64,000 nucleotides of DNA from Pseudeuparius sepicola (Eukaryota > Arthropoda > Insecta > Coleoptera > Anthribidae). Positions 11,249-22,799 of the stretch are shown here, piece by piece. Position numbers and translations under genes: made by a program. The notes under the pieces are model-generated. The model worked only from the letters and a program-made list of their open reading frames with translations. It was not told the origin of the DNA and made no database searches. The stretch is from positions 21,866,501 through 21,930,500 of the forward strand of contig OY987301.1 in the NCBI GenBank assembly GCA_963920635.1, given 5' to 3'. How positions within the stretch are numbered: position 1 is the first letter of the stretch; each line of letters starts with the position of its first letter.

Positions 11249-12475
11249 CTACACAGATAGAAATACAATTCTTCATAGAAAAATATTTGTTGTTTGATCA
11301 AGAATTATTTGCCAGAAATAATATTTATTTCCGTAAAAACTATGTTATTCAAACGAAGATTTATTTTTTTCAATTAAAAAATAAGTGTTTTTTGGGTAAG
11401 GTATTTAATTTGTTTGACACATTATTGTCTAGTGGAAGCATATATTATTTTCCTGAAATAAGGTATTAATTGGTGCAAACAAGAATAATTTTTATTTATT
11501 GTTTATACCTTTTGGTTGTTTGGATCAACCACATTGATATTTGGTTTAAATTTGACCTTATTTGAGTTAAATAATACTGCGTACCATTTTATAGCTATCT
11601 CACTCCAGAGAATGAAAGATAGAAAGAAAGAGAAAATATGGGAGGCATAGAGGGCGCACTCTAGTGTCGGCGTTCAGCGCTGTTCAGTGTCCGTGAAAGT
11701 AGTACCCGCCTGCAGTATCCCTGGAGGTTTTGTGCACGCAGTTTTATTATCATTTATAGTTGCCGAGTAGCCGAGTGTAGTGTGGTGTACTGTGTGTAGT
11801 GTGTATTGTGTTTTTCAACCTATTTTGTAAGTACACGCATAAACAATAATAGAAACAAATCTCAAAGAACCTACTTGAAATATATCATATAGACCACCTC
11901 TATGATGGTATGTTGGTATGTTTTGCATAGTTTGTTTTTATACCAAATAAAGTTTATTTTAATTGTATTTAAATAAATATTTTTATAGCATTACAATTTA
12001 TCGTGTTTTTCTAATCCACTTCCCATCTTTATGAATCGAGTAAACTTAATGTTTTTTATTTGAATGGGCAAAAACTGAAATTTGTAAATAATGATAAAGA
12101 TAAAGGTTGCTTTACTTTAAATAAATAATATTTTATTTGAGTGAATACCCTGAATGGGTAATTCAACCCACCACAGTTGTTTGGCGCAACTTTCTTAATT
12201 TTTTAAATAGAATAAATGTTTTTGAACATTATATATTTGTTCCTTCGAAATATATCATTTATTCAATTCAAATCATTTGTATCTCCATGGGATTAAAAAT
12301 TAATTTCTTCCAAATAATATTTTATTTGTCCCAAATTAAATGCTGTTTTTAAATTGAAACAAACCAAATGTTTTATTCAAAGTCAGTCTAGGGTTCGCCG
12401 TATACAAGCATCAAATTTGTTTGAGTTAAATAAATTTTATTTGATTCAAGTATCTCTTTCTATCTGTGTATGCGT
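11249..12475. repeat. Probable foldback element with internal GC-rich start-like segment
   Basis: The ends pair (ACACAGATAGAAA at the left, TTTCTATCTGTGT at the right) and much of the interior is AT-rich. Within it, 11640-11826 is GC-richer, contains TTCAGTG initiator-like motifs and a GT-rich run, and is followed by a consensus donor GTAAGT at 11827. That part could be a non-coding first exon or part of the element. No open frame supports a gene. Confidence 0.4.
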
Positions 12476-12490
12476 TTGCTCAGATTAATT

Positions 12491-12612
12491 CTCGCCTCGA
12501 AAACGCGCACGTGTACCGAAATCCTGTTAGATGTCCATACACCGGCCCCGCAGCTAGAAGCTAATCAAAGGTGTATTCACACTTCGCCGGACTTCTCCCC
12601 AGTTTTATTCAA
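12491..12612 (-). repeat. Dispersed repeat H, copy 1
   Basis: The reverse complement of this stretch matches 15407-15520. Landmarks are AAAACTGGGGAGAAGTCCGG and, after a 1-base difference, GTGTGAATAC followed by CTTTGATTAGCT. The larger GC-rich block around it (to about 12830) is open in two frames but resembles no protein known to me, so the reading as an element is preferred. Confidence 0.75.
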
Positions 12613-13046
12613 ATGCTGCCGGATATCCGGGCCTCTTCTGCCCGAATTCGACGCGTGTGCGTGTGGCGCGAGTCGGTCCACCAAGTGGAGCGATTTTTCC
12701 CTCCGGATGGAGACGGCTGAATGCCCAAGACCGGCGGGGATGGATGAGATTTTTATACGGGCGACAGTTGGTCGAGCATGTGAAGAGCGCTTGGGAAAAT
12801 TCGAAGCCTTTTTATGATTTTTAAATGATAAATCCATAGTCGATGCATGTTTCACATTGGCGAAGTCTTCATACAAATAGATGATTCGATTTTGTTTAAC
12901 TTTTAGAATGGGTGACGTGCAACAGTTGGGTAATTATTAGACTCGACATCGCTTATGCCAAAACTATTCCAGTCGAAGCTGAGGTCTACAAAACGTATAA
13001 ATCAAGCCCACAAGAAAAGTTCTGTATCCTTGTCCCCTAATTGATT

Positions 13047-13200
13047 GTTGGAAATAACAATAATAATAATAATTCTCACTCTACCAATACTTCAAACTAG
13101 GAGTACCACAGAAACAACTGAATATTTGTGTGTGTGGGGGGGCAATTACTATTAGTTTGTCTTCGTTGGCATTCGCGGCTAAGGCCAAGCTTTGCCGCTA
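13047..13200. repeat. Dispersed repeat C, copy 1
   Basis: Begins with an AAT microsatellite, then TTCTCACTCTACCAATACTT and CAAACTAGGAGTACC, a GT-rich run, and GGGGCAATTACTATTA followed by TTGTCTTCGTTG. The same order occurs at 17447-17575 in direct orientation. Confidence 0.8.
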
Positions 13201-13554
13201 GAACTATAGGATAGCATTCGCTCAAGTTGTACGAAAAACCCTAAAAAACCGTAGTATTCCCAGTTAATGTAGGACAATTAGTAAATCACACGGATAAAGC
13301 TATTATTAAGGAATGATACCGCGAATCCACTTTTTTTTTGTTCAGCGCTCTTGGCCATCAGTCTGCCCTGACCTCGATTCGAACCAAGGTCGATCGAAGG
13401 CAGAAAAACATTATGCAGTCTAAATAGTTAGCAATCCTCTGAACATCGCCATCGCTTCCCCTGGCTTCGGAGATATCTAAAGATTTGTCCAACAACGATT
13501 ATGTAATTATGTACCTAATTTTTTTTAGGAAATTACTAATGTTTTTCAAAAAAA

Positions 13555-14620
13555 ATTTTTTTTTCTCAGGGGGCCATGTTTTGGTATTTAGGCATAACTT
13601 TTAATTCTAGACAACTTTTCTTAATAACATTTTGCTGAATTTTCTAAAATAAGGCTACTTTACTCTTATACAATTTTTATATTTTTGACCTACACTGTAT
13701 GCTGTTTGACTTGCAACCATTCTAACTGCGCCTAATATGATTACCGAACATGAACCAACTTTCGGGAATATTTGTATTTTCGTTGGGCAATTAATAAAAA
13801 AAAATCCAATATGTTGCACACTTAAATGACCACACTGTATAATATTTTGTAAAATTATAAAACTAATTTTCAGTCGAAATGTAGACAAATTTTTGAGCTA
13901 AACGATTACCTAAAATACGTATAACTATATTTGTTTTTAATTGCGCGTAATCTACGTACTGTTTCCGCAAAACTTTCTCCATAGTTACAATAGTTTTAAT
14001 AATTAAAAAGCATTGCGTTTTCTTACACTTCGTTTCTAGTAATCGGGATGTGTATTAGTAGGTATAACTTTTTTAACACAGGAGTGTTTCATTTTTGTAA
14101 TATAGGAAGGGTAAGTGACCAACATCTATTTTTACTGCAAGGCAAAGGCAATCCCATGCAAGTGTAAAGTAGCTTCTATTTTATTTACAACCATTTTACA
14201 TTTTTTAAGTGACAGATATTCAATAACAACCCCTAGTAACTAGAAGCTTCGCCACTGTCCAAGCGCAAAAATTTGTCTACATTTCGACTGAAAATTAGTT
14301 TTATAATTTTACAAAATAGTATTCAGTGTGGTCATTTAAGTGTGCAACATATGGGATTTTTTTTTTATTAATTGCACAACGAAAATACAAATATTCCCGA
14401 AAGTTGGTTCATGTTCGGTAATCTAATTAGGCGCAGTTAGAATGGTTGCAAGTCAAACAGCATACAGGGTAGGTCAAAAATATAAAAATTGTGCAAGAGT
14501 AAAGTAGCCTTATTTTAAAAAATTCAGCAAAATGTTATTGAGAAAAGTTGACTAGAATTAAAAGTTATCCCTAAATACCAAAACATGGCCTCCTAAGAAA
14601 AAAATTTTTTTTTTGAAAAC
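13555..14620. mobile_element. Foldback element D with ~345 bp arms
   Basis: The left arm (about 13560-13900) is the near reverse complement of the right arm (about 14265-14612). The outer ends read GGCCATGTTTTGGTATTTAG and CTAAATACCAAAACATGGCC. The inner ends contain CAGTCGAAATGTAGACAAAT and its complement. Internal TACACTGTATGC and CAGCATACAGGG landmarks suggest a nested terminal signal. No protein is encoded. Confidence 0.85.
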
Positions 14621-14934
14621 AGTAATTTCCTCAAAAAAAAGTTTATTTTAATATTTACCCTAAACAATTTCATAAATCAATCAAAATAAAATCAATTCCT
14701 CACAACTTTGTTCAAATTCAAGCATATTTGTAAAATTAACTTAGAGTTTTTTTTAGGGAATCACAAACTTCATGTTTGTTGCAACGATATTAAACAAAAC
14801 TTTAAAATTTCGCAAAAATTCTTCTTAACAAGGTAAAACATTAGTTATGATAATGTGTATATTAAAAAACTCCCATTTAAGGTGCAACATTTTTATTTTA
14901 AATGTTTATTAAGAAACAGGCAATTAATTGACGA

Positions 14935-15230
14935 AATTTTTTTTTCTTATCTATGTTTTGATATTTAGGCATAGCTTTTAATTTTAAACAACTTTTCTTA
15001 ATAACCTTTTGCTGAATTTTTTTAAATAAGAGTACTTTACTCTTGTAAAATTTTTATATTTTTTAACCCACACCCTGTATGCAGTTCAACTTGCAACATA
15101 TGCACCTAATATGATTATTGACATATGTATCAACTTTAGGCAATATTTGTATTTTGGTTGTGCAAGTAATAAAAAAAAGTCCCATATTATGTTGCACGCT
15201 TAAATGACCACACTGTATACCTATACTCAA
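14935..15230 (+). repeat. Element D, additional diverged half copy
   Basis: Same order as the left arm of 13555-14620: TATGTTTTGATATTTAGGCA, ACAACTTTTCTTAATAAC, then TTGCTGAATTTTT, CACCCTGTATGCAGTT and finally GACCACACTGTATA. It is more diverged and contains small deletions. It ends in CACTGTATA, like a MITE terminus. Confidence 0.75.
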
Positions 15231-15406
15231 ATGTAAATTAAGAAAGTGCAGAGCGTTAAACTTCCAATAGCGCTCCAAATTCTTAATCACCAAATACACA
15301 TTTATTTTCAAAAATGCCTATCACATAAGTATACTTATTGTCGGGTCGGACGATAGAAATGGCTCATCCTGTATATATCGAAGGGTAGAAGAAGTTGGGT
15401 TATCAG

Positions 15407-15520
15407 GCAGGCTCTGAACAAAACTGGGGAGAAGTCCGGCGGAGTGTGAATACGCCTTTGATTAGCTCCGGAGGGCCACTGTATGGATACTGGATTTCGA
15501 TGCACGAGTTTCTGAAGCGA
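15407..15520 (+). repeat. Dispersed repeat H, copy 2
   Basis: Inverted relative to 12491-12612. Similarity runs from CAGGCTCTGAACAAAACTGG to TTCGATGCACGAG. The open frame across it has no recognisable product. Confidence 0.75.
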
Positions 15521-15762
15521 ATATTAATCTTTGGAAGCGTAAGCGAGAAAATTGGGATTTGGAATTTCGTGAAAGAATGAAGAAGTGCTAGCCGAAGTTT
15601 AATTCTCTGTAATTTCTTACGTTACACCGAAAACATAATTTATAAGTATTCAAAAATAGTAGGTATCACAACTGTCGGGTCGGACGTTTTTCACAAATAC
15701 GCGGCATTTCCATTGATTATAAATACCATCACAGGTAACAATCAGTCTCAGTGTGATCGTCG

Positions 15763-15803
15763 CGCCTTGAGGATGTCCCGTGCAATCGAGGACGAAAGCT
15801 TGG
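15763..15803 (+). ncRNA. Decayed hammerhead-ribozyme-like motif
   Basis: The order matches the Penelope-type hammerhead: UUGAGGA (canonical CUGANGA, but C3 is U), a bulged U, stem II GUCC/GGAC around an 11-base loop, then GAAA and a self-complementary AGCU stem III. Stem I pairs for only two base pairs (CC/GG). C3 is essential for catalysis, so this copy should be inactive. It lies in the sense direction of intron 1. Confidence 0.45.
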
Positions 15804-15959
15804 AACGAGAAGTTTCGCTGATGCAGGATCCATCCGGAAGAAACTCAGATTCATGCAAAAAATGTTTTTTTTTTTGGCAAAAAGTTAAGTTCCTCCTTCG
15901 TATTGTGTCAGTGGTAACCGTTCTATGAGATTATCTTTGTTAATTTCCATTTGCATGTA

Positions 15960-16530
15960 ATTCGGTCTTTAACTTATTTATAATATAGTTTTTTGCGTAT
16001 GTTTTTTCGTGTCAGCGTATAGTTTAAATTTATAAGACACACAAGAAATTGGACTTAAAGTTGTATTGGTTTTCAACCGTGGTACAGTTTTACGTACATA
16101 AATCTACAACATCCTTTGCCATACCTCAGTCACGTGACAAATTGATCGCGAGTCTTTGTCTTACTTATTGCCAAGTAGAAATCTGTCCCTCTCTGTCTAA
16201 ATCACAGTGATTTTTCGCTTCCATAAATACTAATAATTATTAATTCGATGTTAATACGACTCACTTGATAATCTAATTGGCTGCATTAACCTTCTAAAAA
16301 ACGATCACTTTGGGTTCTCGCACTTGAACAAATTAATATACATTAACTATATATATTAAGAAGAATTGCACACTGAACAACGGCAAACATCGCTTATGAA
16401 CAATAACCGATAAAGTATCTTGAGTTTGCAATTTATATCAGCAACACTGCCAGTATACCTCACCGCATTCTGTTCGCTGTCTCCTGTAAAGCCCTTACAA
16501 ACAGCCGCAAATTGTCGAGCACAAACTATG
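15960..16530. other. Intronic DNA, nothing recognised
   Basis: No exon or repeat relation was found. Short open frames are not recognisable. Confidence 0.35.
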
Positions 16531-16539
16531 CATCGTGCA

Positions 16540-17095
16540 GATCCAAGCTGCAGCGGCGGCTTCGCAGGTTGTTCGGATTCCGTGGGCATCGCCCTGGGGG
16601 AGATAATAATGTATGTCGTAGCTGAACTAAAATAATATCATCATGGCGCGACACATCAACACTTATCATAAGCAACCAGATTATAAGGCGCTGCTTTCCA
16701 GAAAACACGGCCACCAACACTATAGGCTATAGGCTAATGAGCAGGTGTTTTATTTCCAGTATTTAACTAGACATAGGTAGGTTATACCAACCACTGGTTA
16801 TACATAAGCGGGCAGTGATTTTCACCACATTCTGCAGCGGCTAACTGGGCTTCATGATTGTTGGGCGGGGCAGATACAAACAGCAGAAACAGAATTAAAA
16901 TAACATCATCATGAAGCTACACCGCCCACCCCCCACCCACATTAGCATATGCAAACAGATTACCGCACGGGAGACTGTGCGCTCGCCAAAACACGCGCTG
17001 GGTCGACGAGGCTTTGTGTACACGCAATCTGGAGCATGGGTCGGGAGGCAATAAGCAGCTCCTTCATTTCCTGTAGGTACTTAACTATACGCTGC
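16540..17095 (+). repeat. Two diverged tandem units of about 290-310 bp
   Basis: Unit 1 starts near GCAGCGGCGG (16550) and unit 2 near GCAGCGGCTA (16834). Both contain GAACTAAAATAATATCATCATGG or its close variant GAATTAAAATAACATCATCATG. Both end with ATTTCCAGTATTTAACTA or ATTTCCTGTAGGTACTTAACTA. Intervening sequence is much diverged. Too GC-rich and ordered for simple satellite; possibly a duplicated intronic element. Confidence 0.65.
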
Positions 17096-17446
17096 GACTA
17101 CCTACACCGTTCCATGCAAAGGAGAGCGACCATTGCGAGTATACAGGGTGCTACAAAAACAGTGTACAGACTTCTAGGGCTGAAGGAACGAAAAATAAGA
17201 CGAAATGTTCAAATAAAGGTGGGGGTCAAAAAGGCATACTTCGCTAAAAGGATAGACGGTGTCAAAAGTTAAATTTTATTTTATATTTTTTCAAATAACT
17301 TTTGGAAGAATCGAAAGGTTTGCAGGAAATCTGCTAACTGGGGTTATTTTGAGGCGAGGAATAATTCAAATATTGGCAGCTTTGGCATAATTTTATAGGG
17401 GGCGCCACATATGGCATTTCACGTGATTTAAAACGTCGTAACTTTG

Positions 17447-17575
17447 TATATAATAATAATAATAATTCTCACCCTCACAATACTCCAAACTAGGAGTACC
17501 CCAGAAGCAACCACATGCTTGTGCGGGGAAGGGGGGCAATTACTATTATTTTGTCTTCGTTGCCATTTGCATAGG
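17447..17575 (+). repeat. Dispersed repeat C, copy 2
   Basis: Direct copy of 13047-13200, again starting with an AAT run and ending with the TTGTCTTCGTTGCC landmark. Confidence 0.8.
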
Positions 17576-17786
17576 TCAATTATATTTTTTTCTGACGTAA
17601 ACATGCTATCCTCTAAAGTTTTTCTACGAAAAAAGGTGTACCTTAGAGATTGAGCGGGACAATTTGTTTATAGATATGTAGATAAGTATTGGTTGGCATT
17701 GCCGCCAAAGCCTGGCCTACCTAGATTTTTTAAATATGTGCGTTTTTTGGGAAAGTATATTATGCATTTTTTTAATTTAAACCACA

Positions 17787-18290
17787 GCGTTAATCGGGAC
17801 ACACCAAAACCCCCACACACCAAATTTGAACACAACATATACAGGGAGTTTCATTCTGCAGGCACTCAAGGTTGAGCAAAATAGGAATTTTAAAGGCATC
17901 TGGCAAGTCAAGTGTGTCATGGAATCCCCTCAAAACAGTTGAATGGGTGAGCAAAGTTAATCAATACAAAAATATACAGAGTATTTTTCTCTGGGGCATC
18001 TCAAAATGCTGAAATTGCATAAAAATGTATACGAGTTAAGAGTGCTTATTATTATTATTATTATTGAATACAAGAGTAATTTATTTTTTACAAAATGCCA
18101 AGCAACAAATAAAAACAATTTAAATTGGACCTTGTCAACAAAGTCACTGTCTAAGATGACATAGTTTCTGTGAATTTCCTGTTGTGTGGCACACCAGCCA
18201 CTTTAATTTATATGGACTTACTGACTGGCAGAGCTTCTGTATTTTTCTGTATTTATAGGATCAGGGGTGGTTTTGATATACGCTATTGTC
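17787..18290 (+). mobile_element. Dispersed DNA element J, full-looking copy
   Basis: CACAGCGTTAATCGGGACAC, the TATACAGGGAGTTTCATTCTG block and GGCATCTGGCAAGTCAAGTG are all found again inside 40202-41304 and its duplicate, partly in inverted orientation. Downstream, ATGCCAAGCAACAAATAAAA and CTTACTGACTGGCAG match 40640-40790. An ATT microsatellite lies at 18050-18064. No transposase is encoded. Confidence 0.75.
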
Positions 18291-18346
18291 GACACTGTAT
18301 TTTAATTGTATGTAAAATGTAAACTTGAAAACATTACGCTCGTTTT

Positions 18347-18560
18347 ATTATTTTTGTCGAATTCCCGTCGATTTTTAGGTATTTTTTCGCGTTGAGTCAA
18401 CATGGCCGGATTAGGTTAATTACAGGAGAAACAAAAATACCTCGGGGCGTGTTGGCCGGCTTCCCAACCCCATTCTCTTTCCCTTCTATAGGTGTTAAAA
18501 GCCTCTATAGGCTACCTAAAATCCCCTTCTTTTTTATACCACTAATGAGTAATTTCGAAA
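18347..18560 (+). repeat. Intron module M, copy 1
   Basis: Shares with 20010-20290 and 22485-22760 the ordered blocks TTTTTGTCGAA, CATGGCCGGATTAGGTTAAT, CTTTCCCTTCTATAGGTGTT and AAAGCC. This copy lacks the clear 3' block with ATTGCTCCGGAAAATAGAAA. The GC content is above background. Confidence 0.6.
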
Positions 18561-18654
18561 AGATTTAATTTAAATATCTGGAACCGTTCTATGTATTTAC
18601 GTCAATAGACAATAATGTAGGTACATAGCTATAATGTCAGTGAATAGTAGTTTG

Positions 18655-19950
18655 TACAGGGTGTCCCAAATTGGACGCTTTTGGGAGATATTATATCTGC
18701 TATTTCCGGAAGAGATAGATAAAAGTAACTATAAGGTGCCTCGATTTTTGAAATGATTTAGTGCGGCAAACCGCATCTCGATATCTTGATTAGTTAAGGA
18801 GATACAGCAGTTTTTTGTACCTTAATAAATTAAAAAATACCGTGTTTTAGAAAATAGGAATTTTTAGATTTCCACCGATAATTTCCGCAGGACTCCAACT
18901 TTGTTATTTACAAAAATTAGCCAGGATATCTTGAGTATTTATCACAGTCATCTTTTATAGGAAATCTGAATACAATTTTTTGTGTAGGTTCTTTTTTTTT
19001 CTTTTGATAAAAGTATGTACATAATAGAGGGTTTGTTTAGGTGATAGAAAACTACATTTTAAGGTGGGTTGCTTATATAAACATAATATATCGTAAAGTT
19101 CTTCGTTTGTGAGATACAGGGTTAAAAAATTAGAAAAAATTACTAGTTTTTAATTTATAAACTGTTAAAAGTATTAAAACGAAATTTCGCACAGTATGTA
19201 TGGAGGGACATAACTATTGACCATTAAATTAAAATTAAATCAATAAAGTAGCGGAGATGGATTCGATACCAATAATTAGATAAAAATGTACATGAACCAG
19301 AACATAATAATTTAAACAGTTAATTCATTTCAAAAAAGTGCCTCCGCAATATTTTTCATAAATTTTTTCCACAGAATAATTAGTAAAATAATTTTGCCTA
19401 AAAATTGCACTAAGAACGGGAAAATATGTAATGCAAATTAGTTGCTTTTGTAAAAAAATGATTTTAGAAAATTTTCCACTGACGTAGACATACGCAAGGG
19501 TAGGATTAATTAATTTATATACCTAAATCATTTAATATGTTGTATGGGAGTAATTTTTCCCAAACTTGTAGGCAAAATTAATGTACTAAAACTTTCGTAG
19601 AAAAATTATTGCGAAAAATTGCGGGGAAACGGTGAAATATTATATAAAAAAAATGTAAAGAAGCACTTTTTGTTTGAAATTGAATTCACTGACTAAAAAT
19701 GATATTCTTTTTATTCTGTTCAGGCAGGCTGTACTAAGTTTTTATCTAATTGCTGGTATCTCCGCCACTGGTTAATTTAGAAACTTGGTATTATACATTG
19801 TTATGTCCCTTCATACATAAATCTTGTGTGCCAAATTTGGTTTGATTATCTTACACTATATAAATTAAAAAATTAAAATATGTTTTACTTTATGACCTTT
19901 GTTTTATATGTTTGTCCTAAATAAACCAGAACACCCTCTGTATGTATCAT
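18655..19950. repeat. Diverged foldback sequence with MITE-like ends
   Basis: Starts with CAGGGTGTCCCAAATTGG (18657), a terminus typical of insect MITEs, and ends with AACACCCTCTGTATG (19930-19944). Inside, about 19190-19300 is the diverged reverse complement of about 19715-19840 (AGGGACATAAC with GTTATGTCCCT; CGGAGAT with ATCTCCG; AATTAGATAAAAA with TTTTTATCTAATT). It may be two elements nested or adjacent. No gene. Confidence 0.55.
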
Positions 19951-20009
19951 ATAACATTCATTCGTGTTTTTTATTTTTAATGTATATTTCCGGAGAACTT
20001 TTGCCCTTA

Positions 20010-20290
20010 TTTTTTCAGCAACTTTTCGGGTCGAATAAACATTACCAGATTAGGTTAATTACTGCAGAACCAAAAAAATCTAAATGCCATTTTGCGCCTT
20101 GGGCTCTCCAATTCTCGCCAGTTTCCTTTCCGATTCTATAGGTGTTTTAAAGCCGGTAGGCGGTACGAGAGCTGCTTATTTTTTTTCGGGCATTCATTAA
20201 TTGCTCCGGAAAATAGAAAAACGTGAGCAGAGCCTGGGCCTGGATTCTTTTCGGTTACAGTCAAATTGCCGCGGGAACAACAATAAAAGT
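20010..20290 (+). repeat. Intron module M, copy 2
   Basis: Contains GTCGAATAAACATTACCAGA, TTAGGTTAATTAC, CTTTCCGATTCTATAGGTGT, TTTAAAGCCGG, CATTAATTGCTCCGGAAAAT and TAGAAAAACG, in the same order as copy 3. Confidence 0.65.
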
Positions 20291-20294
20291 GTCA

Positions 20295-21150
20295 GTAAGT
20301 GGAGTTGATGGTCAGCGTGTTCTAGAGTTAAAAATAATTACCGGTCGGCCGGCTACAGTTTTCATCACAAGGGTATAGAAATTTTCAAAAAAAAATCCAT
20401 TTTATGCCTAACTATAGCAAAACCCGTGGAGGTATCTGGCTAGAATTTGGAGTGAAGTATTATAGATATGTCAAGGGTGAGTTTCCATTAAAAGATTGCA
20501 GCTCTTGCACTCTCCAGTGTCGTAGATAGGGGAAGGATTGCCATATAGACATTTAATTTGAGAAGAATCGTCATTGGAAAAATTCAACTTCCTCTTCACA
20601 CTCTTATTTTATGATTTGTGAGTAACAAAACGATCTTTTAAGTTTTCTCTAAATTTAATTCGTTTGGTCATAAACAGGCATCGAATAGTATTCTGCATCT
20701 TCAGCTAAATCCTCTTGCATGCTTGGAAATCAAGTAGGTTATTTTTTTCTTTGGCACTGTCAAATTGTCTATTGTGTTCGCAGTTATAGCAAAGAAAGTA
20801 ATTATTGTGAATTTCGCTTTAGAAGAATTAAATGGTTTTTTTTAGAAATTTCAATACCCTCCCTCGTGAAAATCATATCCTACAGGGAAAATATTTATCA
20901 AGAGGTGTAATTATCTTTAAGTCTAGAACACGCTGTATCAATATTGGCCATCATTTCTGTTCGACCTTATATAGTGGATATAAACTATATGATCCGTGAT
21001 CCGTGACTGACTATCCCCGCGCGGTACCGTGAATTTTGTGTTGGTTTAGTTTATGTTTATTATGTTGCTTCTGTCTACTCGTACAAAGCCCAGGAAATGT
21101 TATTTTGCCATTATATACCTAGTCGTTTGCTCTTTAATATAGGGAATGTG
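20295..21150. other. Intronic DNA, nothing recognised
   Basis: No exon, RNA gene or repeat could be assigned. Confidence 0.35.
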
Positions 21151-21153
21151 CAA

Positions 21154-21285
21154 GTTTGTTCAGCGAATGTTCGGTCCTATGTCACAACTCCCGTCCTTGT
21201 CTGACTCGTGAATATACGACCGATATTCACGAGTAAGACAAGGACGGGAGTTGTGACGTAGGGCCGAACATTCGCTGATCAAACG
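21154..21285. repeat. Near-perfect hairpin, ~60 bp arms, 7-base loop
   Basis: The left arm (GTTTGTTCAGCGAATGTTCG at its start) pairs almost fully with the right arm (CGAACATTCGCTGATCAAAC at its end), around the loop ACGACCG at 21216-21222. Only a few mismatches are visible. Nothing links it to a known RNA family. Likely a small palindromic MITE, but young because the arms agree so well. Confidence 0.8.
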
Positions 21286-21289
21286 TTAT

Positions 21290-22440
21290 TTATTATTTCG
21301 TTTTCAGTTGTGTTTGATTCCCACGGGTATTTATTTACTTTTATTTAAAATATGGGAAAAAACCCACGGGGTCAATTAATAAGGTCCCCTGGGAAATCTT
21401 TTATTTTTTAGAGATTTAGCTACAATTTGTTTGTTAATTAACATCGTATGCGAAAATTTGTTTGGCCAAAATACCAAAAATCTAACTTTAAAAACAAAAC
21501 TACACTGCTAGCACTTTATGTTTTTTGGTGGAACACCAATGCGTGGAATAAAATTAATAGTATGTGCGAGAGTTTGCCTATTCTATTCAGTGTTTCAGAA
21601 AAACCTGGCATATTTTCTGGAGCATACAGAACTTAAAAAAATAAAATTCTTATTGACCATGTGTCTATCGCCTAGGGCGACCAAGTTTACCTTTTAAAAT
21701 TGAATATTGACCGTGTATCTTCTACGTTATACCGTTGAGTGAAACGGTTCTAGAGAAGTTATGCTAGGTTTTTCTAAAACACCTTGTCTATTGTTAATCT
21801 ACTAAAATGTTAAAAATTGGCTTATAGCCTTAAGTCGAACTAAGAAGCTAAAATAGGGAACTCAGTTATGAGGTATACGTAATCTAATACAGAGTGTTCC
21901 GTACTGGATATATTTATAGAAAGAGTTCTACAGGTGTTTTTAAGTCTCACCTGCAAAGTTATTCCAGCCTTAAGAAGAACAAAAAAATTTTGGTTTTGAT
22001 TTTTTTTCTAAAAAACGGTTAAATTTAGAAACTTGAATTTTGGGATACGTTACCAGTCTAAGACACTTTACGCCGGAATCACATTCTGCATTCTAAGGGT
22101 AGAATCCTGAAAGACCTATTTGCCTTTTTATAGACCTTTTTGTAAGTTATTAAAAATAGTTGCGTATAATTAGTAATACTAACACCTAATACTAATAAGA
22201 TATGTTAAAGTTACATCTTTGCATATGGAATATTCTCTATAAGTTTAGTTTTTGAACCATCAATAAATAAAATTACCCAAAATAATCGGGTTAAACACGC
22301 TCACACATCCTGTACCTGCCTACCTGATTTGTCTGAATGTCTTAATATTTCTCTGTAATCGAACTACAGATATACCTTGCACAGAAAGCTCTAAAACTTT
22401 TGGCCATAAAATATCATTATGGATAGAATTATTCAATTCC
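21290..22440. other. Intronic DNA, nothing recognised
   Basis: AT-rich sequence with degraded CAGGGTG-like and CAGAGTGTTCC-like tags (for example 21891-21900), presumably old MITE debris. No gene. Confidence 0.35.
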
Positions 22441-22484
22441 ATTTAAGCGAGCCACTCCTTTCTCCTCTTCTTGTTTTTTTGGCC

Positions 22485-22760
22485 GAAAATTCTTGTCGAA
22501 ATAACATGCAGATAAGGTTAATTACAAAAATACGACCGGGCCGCTCGATCTTGCTACACCCGCTCACCGCCCTTCTTCCCTCCAGGTATTTGTAGGCGGC
22601 GGGCGGCGCCAAAGCCGCCCCATTTTTTTCCTGGGATTAATTATTCCGGCAAATAGAAAGGCGCGATCAAAGCGGGCGCCGGCGGCAATTACCGCGCGGA
22701 TTCTTTCCGGTGCCGTCATCAAGTAGTCCAGGGGGGATAACAATGTCCACAATCGATACA
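22485..22760 (+). repeat. Intron module M, copy 3
   Basis: The order ATTCTTGTCGAAATAACATG, CAGATAAGGTTAATTAC, TCCCTCCAGGTATTTGTAGG and TTAATTATTCCGGCAAATAG (then AAAGGCGCG) matches copy 2. It is strongly GC-rich in its middle part. The reverse open frame of 81 codons is not recognisable. Confidence 0.6.
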
Positions 22761-22799
22761 TTCGATCATTTTGACTGCGCTGTTTTATTTTATTTTTAA

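Noticed and set aside
12470..12876. Overlapping open frames of 115 and 99 codons on opposite strands
   Set aside because: Part of it is dispersed repeat H, and both strands are open, which is typical of GC-rich non-coding sequence.
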